A stretch of 11,937 bases of DNA from Persephonella sp. (GTDB lineage: Bacteria > Aquificota > Aquificia > Aquificales > Hydrogenothermaceae), in NCBI GenBank assembly GCA_027081375.1, contig JALWKR010000234.1, positions 1 to 11,937 on the forward strand, given 5' to 3'. This document shows, one piece after another, positions 1 to 6,580 of this stretch. Numbering within the stretch: the first letter of the stretch is position 1; each line of letters starts with the position of its first letter. Position numbers and translations under genes: made by a program. The notes below the pieces were generated by a model, which ran no database searches, was not told the origin of the DNA, and worked only from the letters and a program-made list of their open reading frames with translations.

Positions 1-549
1 AAAACAACAAATCTATTTAAGCTAGCTTCCCAGTTTGTGCTAAATAAAAAGAAAAAGGTAAGTGTTATAAGTATAGATACTTTCAAAGTTGGAGCAGTTC
101 ATCAGGGAAGAATATATGCAAATATACTAAATGTACCTTTTTACTCTGTGTCTGAGCCTAAAAAGCTTAGAAATATAGTTGATGTTTTAGGAGAAGATGA
201 GATAGTTCTGATAGACACTGTAGGAAGAAGTCATTATGATTACTGGAGGCTTGGAGAGATTAAAGAAATTCTAAGTGGCGTTTTAGATGAGCTTTTTGCA
301 GTTCTTGTTTTAAGCTGTAACTACAAAAATGAAGATGCATTTGAAATAGTTGAGAATTACAGCCAGTACTTTAACATTAATGCATTACTTATGTCTAAAA
401 TTGACGAAACAAAAAAACCAGGAATTTTATTAAATGTCCCCTACAAAACAGAAATACCTTTATCTTACATAAGCACAGGACAGAGAGTTCCAGAAGATAT
501 AGAAATATTATCTCCAGAGCTTATAGCGTCTTATTTTCTTAAGGGTTAG
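1..549 (+). CDS. flhF: FlhF, SRP-family GTPase for flagellar placement (5' truncated)
   Basis: The reading frame is open from base 1, so the gene begins before the window. FlhF is a GTPase of the SRP54/FtsY family that places flagella at the pole and helps assemble the basal body at the inner membrane. The first codons read KTTNLFKLASQF, the end of the P-loop (GxxGxGKTT). There follow DTFKVGAVHQ (G2-like, SRP family DTYRxAAxEQ), DTVGR (G3, usually DTAGR), SKIDE (G4, usually TKxDE) and GQRVPEDI, the usual SRP-GTPase closing motif. A GTG at 37 opens a shorter version, but it would drop the P-loop and is not the real start. The N-terminal B domain and most of the P-loop lie outside the window. 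Its stop is three bases before flhG, its usual partner and GTPase activator. Confidence 0.95.
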   Translation, partial: KTTNLFKLASQFVLNKKKKVSVISIDTFKVGAVHQGRIYANILNVPFYSVSEPKKLRNIVDVLGEDEIVLIDTVGRSHYDYWRLGEIKEILSGVLDELFAVLVLSCNYKNEDAFEIVENYSQYFNINALLMSKIDETKKPGILLNVPYKTEIPLSYISTGQRVPEDIEILSPELIASYFLKG

Positions 550-552
550 TAT

Positions 553-1407
553 ATGAATGAGCAGGCAAAAGACCTTATAAAACTTATGGAAAAAGAGCTT
601 GAAAGCTATAACACCAAATTTTTAACAATATCAAGTGGAAAAGGAGGAGTTGGAAAGACTTCTTTTGCTGTTAATTTTGCCTACATACTTGCAAATTTTT
701 TTAATAAAAAAGTTCTCTTGATTGATGCAGATGTTGGAATGGCTAATATACATGTTCTATTAAATCTAAAACCTAAAAAAGACATAAGAAAAATTATTGA
801 AGAGACAGATATATCTAATTTAATCGAAAAAAAGGAAAATATAGATATACTTCCTGGATTTTCAGGTATTGAGGAGATAAGGGAAATAGAAGATTATGCT
901 CTAACAAGGCTTATCCAAAAACTTTCAGATATATCAAACAGATATGACTATATTCTCATTGACACCTCAGCAGGAATAGATAATAGAGTGATATCCTTTA
1001 TTAGAGCAGCAAGTAGAAGCTATATAATAGTAACTCCTGAACCTACATCAATGACAGATGCTTATGCGTTGATTAAATCTATAAGAAAGCTGTACGGGTA
1101 TTCAAAATTTAAACTTATTGTAAATATGGCAGAATCTAAAAGAGAAGGAATGGTTACTTATAATAGATTAAGAGAATCAGCAAAAAGATTTTTAGATATG
1201 GATTTACAGCTTGCAGGAATACTGCCGAAAACAAAAAATATGACATTTTCTATAAAAAAGAAAGAAATTTTTTGTAAAATATTTTCTAAAGATAGATATA
1301 CTATAGAATTAAAAAAAATAAGCTCTAAGGAGCTCGGGGAGAGTGTACCAGTTGAATCTGGTCAGTCTTTCTGGGGGAGAGTCCTTAGATTTTTGAGAAG
1401 GGGGTAA
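553..1407 (+). CDS. flhG: FlhG (YlxH/FleN), MinD-type ATPase controlling flagellar number
   Basis: FlhG is a MinD/ParA-like ATPase that limits flagellar number and stimulates FlhF. In this 284-residue protein the deviant Walker A motif GKGGVGKT is at residues 29-36, the A' segment LLIDADVGMAN at about 55-65, and the Walker B strand YDYILIDTSAG at 131-141. The N-terminus reads NEQAKDLIKLM, which matches the DQAxxLR-type activator helix that FlhG proteins insert into FlhF, with Glu in place of Asp. The C-terminal half is Lys-rich and ends FWGRVLRFLRRG, which may be the amphipathic membrane-targeting helix usual in MinD-like proteins (inference). A Shine-Dalgarno AAGGG at 541-545 supports the start. 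Its TAA overlaps the fliA ATG by one base (TAATG, 1405-1409), indicating coupled translation. Confidence 0.95.
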   Translation: MNEQAKDLIKLMEKELESYNTKFLTISSGKGGVGKTSFAVNFAYILANFFNKKVLLIDADVGMANIHVLLNLKPKKDIRKIIEETDISNLIEKKENIDILPGFSGIEEIREIEDYALTRLIQKLSDISNRYDYILIDTSAGIDNRVISFIRAASRSYIIVTPEPTSMTDAYALIKSIRKLYGYSKFKLIVNMAESKREGMVTYNRLRESAKRFLDMDLQLAGILPKTKNMTFSIKKKEIFCKIFSKDRYTIELKKISSKELGESVPVESGQSFWGRVLRFLRRG

Positions 1408-2039
1408 TGAGTACAAAAGTATTAGACAAAAAGACTAAAGACCAGATTATTTTAGAAAACTTACCACTTGTTAAGAAAGTAGCTAGTAAAATTTACTATC
1501 GGCTTCCTAAGGGGGAGATTGATTTTGATGAACTTGTTAATACAGGTATTATAGGCTTAATGAAAGCTATAGACAGATACGACAAAGATAAGGCCAAGTT
1601 CTCCACATATGCCTACATAAAAATCAGAGGAGAAATTTTAGATTACCTTAGAAGCCTTGATGTAATGCCAAGAAGTATGAGAGAAAAGATAAAAGAAGAA
1701 AACCTTGAAGAAGGAAAAAATCTTCCACTATCAAAAACTGCAATTATGGTATCTATTGAAAAAGCTATAGTAAGTGGGGATGAGGAGTTTAAAATAGTTG
1801 ATACACTAACATCAGACAGAATATCCCCTGAAGAAGAAGTTATAAGGGATGACTTAAGAGAAAAACTGCTGAAAGCTATTGATATGCTAAATGAGAAAGA
1901 AAAGATAACTCTTCAGATGCTTTTCTTTGAGGAAAAGCCCCTTCAGGAAGTCGCAGAAGTTCTTAACGTTTCTGTCTCTAGAGTTTCTCAGATAAAAAGC
2001 GAAGCTGTGAAAAAGCTAAAAAAACTTTTTGTTTACTAA
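1407..2039 (+). CDS. fliA: FliA, flagellar sigma-28 factor with reduced region 3
   Basis: FliA directs RNA polymerase to late flagellar and chemotaxis promoters. Sigma region 2 spans about residues 15-92 and shows NLPLVKKVASKIYYRLP, DFDELVNTGIIGLMKAID, FSTYAYIKIRGEILDYLRSL and PRSMREK, as in FliA/WhiG-type sigmas. Region 4 spans about 150-208, with the helix-turn-helix LQEVAEVLNVSVSRVSQIK. Between them, only about 30 residues separate MREK from VSIEKAI, where other FliA proteins carry the helical region 3.1 with a segment like LGREPTDEEVA. The total of 210 residues compares with about 230-250 usually. Reading is uninterrupted and the flanking domains align, so this looks like an in-frame shortening, not a frameshift. 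GAAGGGGG just upstream supplies the ribosome site. Position after flhF-flhG is typical. Confidence 0.9.
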   Translation: MSTKVLDKKTKDQIILENLPLVKKVASKIYYRLPKGEIDFDELVNTGIIGLMKAIDRYDKDKAKFSTYAYIKIRGEILDYLRSLDVMPRSMREKIKEENLEEGKNLPLSKTAIMVSIEKAIVSGDEEFKIVDTLTSDRISPEEEVIRDDLREKLLKAIDMLNEKEKITLQMLFFEEKPLQEVAEVLNVSVSRVSQIKSEAVKKLKKLFVY

Positions 2040-2048
2040 AGGGAAAAA

Positions 2049-2459
2049 ATGGAGCTGCAAAATCTTGTTTTTAATAAACTTGGGAACTCTTTTTCTGCTT
2101 TGTTGATGTATGAAGATAGGACAGTTCAGCTTTGGGATGACGCAAGGACAAGGTATTTTGAAATTAAGCATGTCTGTTCTACAGATGAAATACCTTTTTC
2201 TGTTGTTTTAAAAATAGAAGAAAAAAGTTATAACATAAGCTTCACAAAAGAAGGTTTTGCTGTAAAAGAGTTAACTTTTCAACTAGACAAAGAAGAAGGG
2301 TTTTATAAAATTTTTGAGGAACCAGAGTACATTTTTAAGCTTTCAATGGCTAATACTTCTATTCTAAAGATAGAAAATGTAGAAGGGAAAGTGAAAGTTC
2401 ATATTCCTGAAAAAGATTTTTTTAAAGGGATATTTGAGGTTTTAACCTTTGTAGAATAA
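2049..2459 (+). CDS. Unrecognised protein, last gene of the flagellar operon
   Basis: I do not recognise this 136-residue protein. It has no signal peptide or membrane segment and should be cytoplasmic. It looks rich in short beta strands alternating with charged turns, for example FSVVLKIEEKSYNISFTKEG and ILKIENVEGKVKVHIPEKD, with one Cys. It begins nine bases after fliA behind a clear AAAGGG (2038-2043) five bases before the ATG, so it is almost certainly co-transcribed with flhF-flhG-fliA. A motility-related role is a guess from position only. It lacks the RxxxR and DxSxxG motifs of PilZ, does not resemble FliW, and is not small and helical like the anti-sigma factor FlgM. No obvious terminator follows its stop before the next promoter. 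Confidence 0.8.
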   Translation: MELQNLVFNKLGNSFSALLMYEDRTVQLWDDARTRYFEIKHVCSTDEIPFSVVLKIEEKSYNISFTKEGFAVKELTFQLDKEEGFYKIFEEPEYIFKLSMANTSILKIENVEGKVKVHIPEKDFFKGIFEVLTFVE

Positions 2460-2466
2460 AAAGTTT

Positions 2467-2494
2467 TTGCAATATACATAAAATAGGATATACT
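2467..2494 (+). promoter_or_regulatory. Candidate sigma-70 promoter of the DEAD-box helicase gene
   Basis: TTGCAA (2467-2472) lies 16 bases before TATACT (2489-2494), a good -35/-10 pair for a housekeeping sigma factor. It sits in the only sizeable gap between the flagellar operon and the helicase gene. The predicted start near 2501 would give a leader of about 100 bases that contains all of the inverted repeat at 2516-2582. Seen as motif matches only. Confidence 0.55.
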
Positions 2495-2515
2495 TATAGG
2501 AGATAAAAAATAAGA

Positions 2516-2582
2516 ACAAGAAAGAAGGATTTTATTTGTCAGGAAGAAAATCTTTCTTGTATCAAAATCGTTCTTTCTTTGT
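2516..2582 (+). promoter_or_regulatory. Leader stem with two alternative 3' arms, upstream of the helicase gene
   Basis: The 5' arm at 2516-2533 can pair with 2564-2582 (17 pairs, one G-G mismatch, one bulged base). It can instead pair with 2547-2560 (14 pairs, with a four-base bulge on the 5' side). The two 3' arms are related copies, both beginning AAAATC, and a third AAAATC is at 2583-2588 just before the ribosome site. When the outer stem forms, the inner arm can close its own six-pair hairpin (2544-2549 with 2553-2558). The outer stem ends eight bases before the Shine-Dalgarno GGAGG (2590-2594). The pairing is seen in the sequence. A regulatory role, such as temperature response or autoregulation by the helicase, is inference. 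Confidence 0.6.
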
Positions 2583-2599
2583 AAAATCTGGAGGAATTT

Positions 2600-3793
2600 A
2601 TGTCACAAATCACGTTTAAAGATTTACCAATCTCACAGGAAACTTTAAAATCTATTGAAAAAAAAGGTTTTAAGTGTCCTACAGAAATTCAAGCAAAAGC
2701 TATTCCTGTTATCTATGAAGGGAAAGACCTTATTGCTCAGGCACAAACAGGAACAGGAAAAACAGCAGCTTTTGGAATTCCCATAGTTGACAAAGTAGAT
2801 CCTAAAAGAAAAAAAATTCAGGCTTTAATTCTAGTTCCAACGAGAGAACTTGCCATACAGGTAGCAAAGGAGCTAAAAGATTTAGGAAGAAGTAAAAAGA
2901 TATTTGTTTTGCCTGTATACGGTGGAAAATCTATTCAAAATCAGATTAGATTTTTAAAAAATGGAAAAGACGTTATTGTTGTTGGAACTCCAGGAAGGGT
3001 TAGAGACCTTATTGAAAGAGGTGTTTTAAAGCTAGATAGTGTTGAAACATTTGTTTTAGATGAAGCAGACAGAATGCTTGATATGGGATTTATTGAAGAT
3101 ATAGAATTTATCTTTAATAAAGCACCAAAGGAAAAGCAGACCCTTCTATTTTCTGCAACAATGCCACTTTCTATAAAGAGCTTAGCTGAAAAGTTTTTAA
3201 AAGAGGATTATGAAACTATAAAAGTTAACCCTGAAGAAGTTACTGTAGATAAAATTAAGCAGTATGCATACAGAGTTGATGAAAAGAGTCAGTTTTCCAA
3301 GCTTACAGAGTCTTTGTCTGAAACTCCTGATAAAAAAGCTATTATTTTTACAGAAACAAAGAAAGGAGCAGATGAGTTAGCTAGCAAACTTAGAAAAGAA
3401 GGATTTAATGCAAGTGCTATTCATGGAGATTTTTCACAGGCTAAAAGGGAAAAGGTTTTAAAGGCATTTAGAGATAACAAATTGAAGATACTTGTTGCTA
3501 CAGATGTTGCAGCAAGAGGATTAGATATAAAGGATGTTGATGTTGTTTATAACTACTCTCTTCCAAGAGATGTTGAAAGTTATGTTCACAGAATAGGAAG
3601 GACTGGAAGAGCAGGAAGAGAAGGAATAGCTATCTCTATAATGAAACCTTCTGAAGATAGACAGTTCTCACTAATAAAGAAAAAAACCAATGCAAATATA
3701 GAGCTGTTTAATTTTTCAGAAGAACCAATAGAAAAACCTGAAAAAAACAAAAAAAGAAGATTTTTAAGTAAAAGAAAATATTCAAGAAGATAA
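2600..3793 (+). CDS. DEAD-box ATP-dependent RNA helicase
   Basis: This 397-residue protein unwinds short RNA duplexes using ATP and probably acts in ribosome assembly, RNA decay or cold adaptation, as DeaD/CsdA and RhlE-type proteins do. All core motifs are present: Q motif GFKCPTEIQ (Gln31), motif I AQTGTGKT (48-55), Ia PTRELA (80-85), Ib TPGR (130-133), II DEAD (154-157), III SAT (185-187), IV IIFTETK (248-254), V ARGLDI (305-310) and VI HRIGRTGR (330-337). The protein ends shortly after the second RecA domain with a basic tail (KKRRFLSKRKYSRR) and has no DeaD-type RNA-binding domain, so the specific family member cannot be named. The start is set by GGAGG five bases before the ATG. It appears to be a single-gene unit with its own promoter, structured leader and downstream terminator. 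Confidence 0.95.
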   Translation: MSQITFKDLPISQETLKSIEKKGFKCPTEIQAKAIPVIYEGKDLIAQAQTGTGKTAAFGIPIVDKVDPKRKKIQALILVPTRELAIQVAKELKDLGRSKKIFVLPVYGGKSIQNQIRFLKNGKDVIVVGTPGRVRDLIERGVLKLDSVETFVLDEADRMLDMGFIEDIEFIFNKAPKEKQTLLFSATMPLSIKSLAEKFLKEDYETIKVNPEEVTVDKIKQYAYRVDEKSQFSKLTESLSETPDKKAIIFTETKKGADELASKLRKEGFNASAIHGDFSQAKREKVLKAFRDNKLKILVATDVAARGLDIKDVDVVYNYSLPRDVESYVHRIGRTGRAGREGIAISIMKPSEDRQFSLIKKKTNANIELFNFSEEPIEKPEKNKKRRFLSKRKYSRR

Positions 3794-3806
3794 CAATTTT
3801 TACTAA

Positions 3807-3828
3807 AAGGCCTCTTTAAAGAGGCCTT
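3807..3828. terminator. Palindromic, probably bidirectional terminator
   Basis: A perfect 22-base palindrome lies between the convergent helicase and diguanylate cyclase genes. It folds into a nine-pair GC-rich stem (AAGGCCTCT / AGAGGCCTT) with a TTAA loop. The T-tracts are short: TTCT on the plus side and TTTTAG on the minus side. It is a plausible but not textbook intrinsic terminator, and it fits a shared stop for both strands. Confidence 0.75.
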
Positions 3829-3841
3829 CTACTAGTTTATC

Positions 3842-4873
3842 TTATTCACATTTTTCGTTATAGATACAAACCCTATTTTTTCCTTTTCTTTTAGCTAAAT
3901 AAAGAGCATCATCTGCTTCTTTCAATAACTGATTAACATCTTTTCCTTTCTCAAATTCCGAAATACCAAAACTTGCTGTTATTTGTCCTATATCATCAAA
4001 TTTAGATTTTTCTAAAAGTTTCCTTAGTTTTTCAGCAACAATAAGAGCACTTTTTGCATCAATTTCTGGAGTAATAATGATAAATTCTTCTCCACCTAGT
4101 CTTCCAAAGTAATCTGTTTTTCTTATGTTTTTACTAAAGATCTCTGTAACTTTTTTTAGAACATAATCTCCTTTTTGATGTCCGTAGTTGTCATTAATTG
4201 ATTTAAAGTTATCAATATCAAAAAGAATAATAGAAAATGTTTTGTTATATCTTAATGCTTTTTCTACTTCTGTTTTTAAAAGTTTGAGGATCTGAAATCT
4301 GTTATATATACCAGTTAGGCTATCAGTTGTGGCTAACTTTTCAATTTTTTCGTAGTTAAAACTAATGTTTGATTTAATAAAGACCATTATTATAAATATC
4401 GCAGAATACGTAACTAAGGCAAGAACAACGTTTCCTTCACTAAAAGCTAAATTTACTATCTTATGCTTATCTAAAAAAAGCAGAATAATTATGCTTAAAA
4501 CAAAAGCTAAATTCCAGTAAATTCCTTTAAGTCTATCTTTTAGAAAAAAAGCTAATGTTGGATAAACAAAGATCCAGTATATCCCTGTTTTTTCTAAACC
4601 CCCGTCTAACAGAAGAAAATTTAAAAAAAGTAGTATTCCTGCTAAGATTATATTAGACACAACTTCTTTATTTTTAGTTTTTATATAGAAAGTTAGATTA
4701 AAGATAGAACATATAATAACTATTAATTCAACTATTGCAATTAACAGCTCATTTCTGGCAAAATGGATAAGCATATAAAAAAATAAATACAGAGTACCTA
4801 TTACGGAAATTGAGTATATAGGGTCTATATTTAAAAGAGAATCTTTATAAAATAGATGTTTTACAAATTTCAT
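3842..4873 (-). CDS. Membrane-bound GGDEF diguanylate cyclase
   Basis: This 343-residue protein should make cyclic di-GMP from two GTP at the cytoplasmic face of the inner membrane. Residues about 18-167 form roughly six hydrophobic segments (for example 21-38, 43-63, 72-89, 98-111, 118-134, 149-167), an integral-membrane sensor of unknown ligand. The GGDEF domain follows at about 180-338: DSLTGIYNR (184-192), FDIDNFK (218-224) and the active-site GGEEF (260-264). RKTD at 251-254, exactly five residues before GGEEF, is the RxxD inhibitory site, so product feedback is expected. No EAL domain is present. No Shine-Dalgarno precedes the ATG (upstream is ATATTTTATATT), so translation may be leaderless or rely on an unstructured leader. 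The gene converges on the helicase and diverges from lpxK. A link to flagellar control is plausible but not shown. Confidence 0.93.
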   Translation of the reverse strand: MKFVKHLFYKDSLLNIDPIYSISVIGTLYLFFYMLIHFARNELLIAIVELIVIICSIFNLTFYIKTKNKEVVSNIILAGILLFLNFLLLDGGLEKTGIYWIFVYPTLAFFLKDRLKGIYWNLAFVLSIIILLFLDKHKIVNLAFSEGNVVLALVTYSAIFIIMVFIKSNISFNYEKIEKLATTDSLTGIYNRFQILKLLKTEVEKALRYNKTFSIILFDIDNFKSINDNYGHQKGDYVLKKVTEIFSKNIRKTDYFGRLGGEEFIIITPEIDAKSALIVAEKLRKLLEKSKFDDIGQITASFGISEFEKGKDVNQLLKEADDALYLAKRKGKNRVCIYNEKCE

Positions 4874-4888
4874 AATATAAAATATTTT
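4860..4888 (+). promoter_or_regulatory. Candidate promoter of lpxK-scpA, overlapping the cyclase start
   Basis: TTTACA (4860-4865) and TATTTT (4883-4888) are 17 bases apart, with a predicted start near 4895. The -35 lies inside the first codons of the divergent cyclase gene. On the other strand TAAAAT (4886-4891) has only a poor -35 match 17 bases away. The two genes must share a 25-bp gap, so their promoters overlap or one is embedded in the neighbouring gene. Motif matches only. Confidence 0.35.
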
Positions 4889-4898
4889 AGCAGGTTTA

Positions 4899-5948
4899 GT
4901 GAAGGTTTACAGTTTGAAATTAGAAATTAAAGAAATTTTAAAAACTGTATATGGAAAACTCGCTGAATTAAGAAGGAAATTTTATAAAAACGGAATACTA
5001 AAATCTAAATCGCTGCCTATACCTGTAATATCTGTTGGAAACCTCTCAGTAGGTGGTTCTGGTAAGACTCCTATAACTATAGAGATAGCAAAGTATTTTC
5101 AAAAAAAGGGACTAAAGCCCTGTGTTTTATCAAGAGGATATAAAAGAGAATCTAAAGGAGTTGTTGTAGTTTCTGACGGTAAAAATATTTTTGTTGATAT
5201 AAAAACAGCAGGAGATGAACCGTATTTAATAGCAAAAAGCGGTATTCCAGTAGTTGTAGGAGAAAGCAGATATAAAGCTGGTCTGCAAGCTTTAGTTGAG
5301 ATAAAACCTGATATTTTTATTCTAGATGATGGTTTTCAGCACTACCAGTTAGAAAGAGATGTAGATATACTCCTTATAGATGCAACAAGGCCTTTCTGGA
5401 AAGATGAGCTTCTTCCTGTAGGAAGACTGAGAGAACCTCGTTCTTTTAATAAATATGCTGATATGTTTGTTATTACAAAAACTTTTTTACTATCTAAAAA
5501 AGAACTGCAGGAGCTTAAAAAGACCCTTGAATACTTTGCAAAACCTTATTTTTTTGCTGAAGAAAAGTTCTACAGATTTACTGATGGTAATCTAGAGTTC
5601 AACTTTGATATTATGGTCAATGTTGATATAGGCGTTTTTGCAGGTCTTGGGAACAACCAGCAGTTTTTTAGATACATGAAAGAATGTGGAATAAAATGTG
5701 GTTTTAGAGTTAAGCACACTATCTCCTTTCCTGACCACGCAACTTATGAAAACCTTGAACTTCCTAAAGATGTTGATTTTTGGGTAACTACTTATAAAGA
5801 CTTTATAAAACTCACTCTTAAGCAGATAAAGGAATATAACATCTTTGCTCTTATGTATGATATAAAACTTCCTGAAGAGTTCTTTAACTATTTAGAAGAA
5901 AGGCTCTATGTCCGAAGAGGTAAAAAAGCCTTTAAAAAGGTAGGCTAA
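4899..5948 (+). CDS. lpxK: LpxK, tetraacyldisaccharide 4'-kinase (lipid A synthesis)
   Basis: LpxK phosphorylates the 4' position of the tetraacyl disaccharide-1-phosphate to give lipid IVA, using ATP at the inner membrane. Visible family motifs are GNLSVGGSGKTP (P-loop, 47-58), SRGYKR (78-83), GDEP (105-108), LDDGFQH (142-148) and GRLREP (175-180). The 349 residues fit the family's usual length of about 310-350. The N-terminal stretch before the P-loop corresponds to the membrane-anchoring helix, here fairly charged. The start is uncertain: GTG at 4899 has only a weak AGCAGG upstream, whereas TTG at 4914 has GAAGG (4901-4905) at good spacing and would shorten the protein by five residues. 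It is followed two bases later by scpA, which suggests an operon. Its presence implies an LPS outer membrane. Confidence 0.94.
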   Translation: MKVYSLKLEIKEILKTVYGKLAELRRKFYKNGILKSKSLPIPVISVGNLSVGGSGKTPITIEIAKYFQKKGLKPCVLSRGYKRESKGVVVVSDGKNIFVDIKTAGDEPYLIAKSGIPVVVGESRYKAGLQALVEIKPDIFILDDGFQHYQLERDVDILLIDATRPFWKDELLPVGRLREPRSFNKYADMFVITKTFLLSKKELQELKKTLEYFAKPYFFAEEKFYRFTDGNLEFNFDIMVNVDIGVFAGLGNNQQFFRYMKECGIKCGFRVKHTISFPDHATYENLELPKDVDFWVTTYKDFIKLTLKQIKEYNIFALMYDIKLPEEFFNYLEERLYVRRGKKAFKKVG

Positions 5949-5950
5949 TT

Positions 5951-6580
5951 ATGTTTGATAATAAAGAGAAACACCCTTTTGATATTGTTCTTAAGCTTAT
6001 AATAAACGGTGAGATAGATCCCTGGAATGTTGATATTGTTGAGCTTGCAGATAAGTATATGCAGGAAATAAAAAATATGTATATCCCTGATTTAAGGCTG
6101 GCTTCCAGGGCATTAGCAGCAGCAGCACTATTACTAAAGATGAAAGCAGAGGCTTTAGAACTAGAAAATCAAGAGGAAGAAGATAAAGAAAAAATATCTA
6201 GAAAAAGAGTTTTTGGTATAAAAAGGTTCTATACTGTTGATGAAATTGCCCATGTCTTGAAAAAATATATAGCTCCTGTTATTGAGTTTAAACCAAAAAG
6301 AAAGTATATCAGAAGAAAACCATATCAGAGAAAAAAGAAAAAAATAGAGGTTCCCCTTTTTCACGCTACCCTTGAAGAAACTATTGAGTATTTGGAAGAA
6401 AAACTCTCTAATCTAAATGGTTATATAACTCTCTCTCAACTTAATGTTCCAAATAAAGCTCAGGCATTTGTTGCTCTTTTATTTCTCCATTATGATAAAA
6501 AGATTACTATTTATCAAGAAGAGGAATTTGGAGAAATATACATAGAATCTTATGAAAACTCTGTTGAAAAGATTGCTTAA
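5951..6580 (+). CDS. scpA: ScpA, kleisin subunit of the SMC condensin complex
   Basis: ScpA bridges the two SMC heads and, with ScpB, forms the bacterial condensin that compacts and segregates chromosomes. The N-terminal segment HPFDIVLKLIINGEIDPWNV followed by IVELADKYMQEI is the SMC-neck-binding helix-turn-helix (family FxGPLDLLLxLIxxxxIDIxDI). RLASRALAAAALLLKMKAE is the conserved long helix. The C-terminal winged helix at about 140-205 ends AFVALLFLHYDKKITIYQEE followed by FGEIYIE. The middle is charged and Lys/Arg-rich (about 70-130), a typical flexible kleisin linker. At 209 residues it is somewhat short for the family (about 230-270). The N-terminal FEGPLDLLL motif has drifted to KHPFDIVLK. 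It is translated two bases after lpxK, with AGGTAGG at 5938-5944 as ribosome site. Its stop overlaps the convergent nfi stop. Confidence 0.9.
   Translation: MFDNKEKHPFDIVLKLIINGEIDPWNVDIVELADKYMQEIKNMYIPDLRLASRALAAAALLLKMKAEALELENQEEEDKEKISRKRVFGIKRFYTVDEIAHVLKKYIAPVIEFKPKRKYIRRKPYQRKKKKIEVPLFHATLEETIEYLEEKLSNLNGYITLSQLNVPNKAQAFVALLFLHYDKKITIYQEEEFGEIYIESYENSVEKIA

Noticed and set aside
37..549. A complete small gene starting at GTG 37
   Set aside because: The frame is open upstream, and KTTNLFKLASQF before the GTG is the end of the FlhF P-loop. It is the truncated C-terminal part of flhF.
2049..2459. The gene after fliA as FlgM, the anti-sigma-28 factor
   Set aside because: FlgM is about 90-100 residues and helical at its C-terminal half. 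This protein is longer, beta-rich and shows no FlgM motif.
6161..6364. Minus-strand open frame, 67 codons
   Set aside because: It lies entirely inside scpA. Its Phe/Ile-rich translation is the complement of the Lys/Glu-rich scpA linker.
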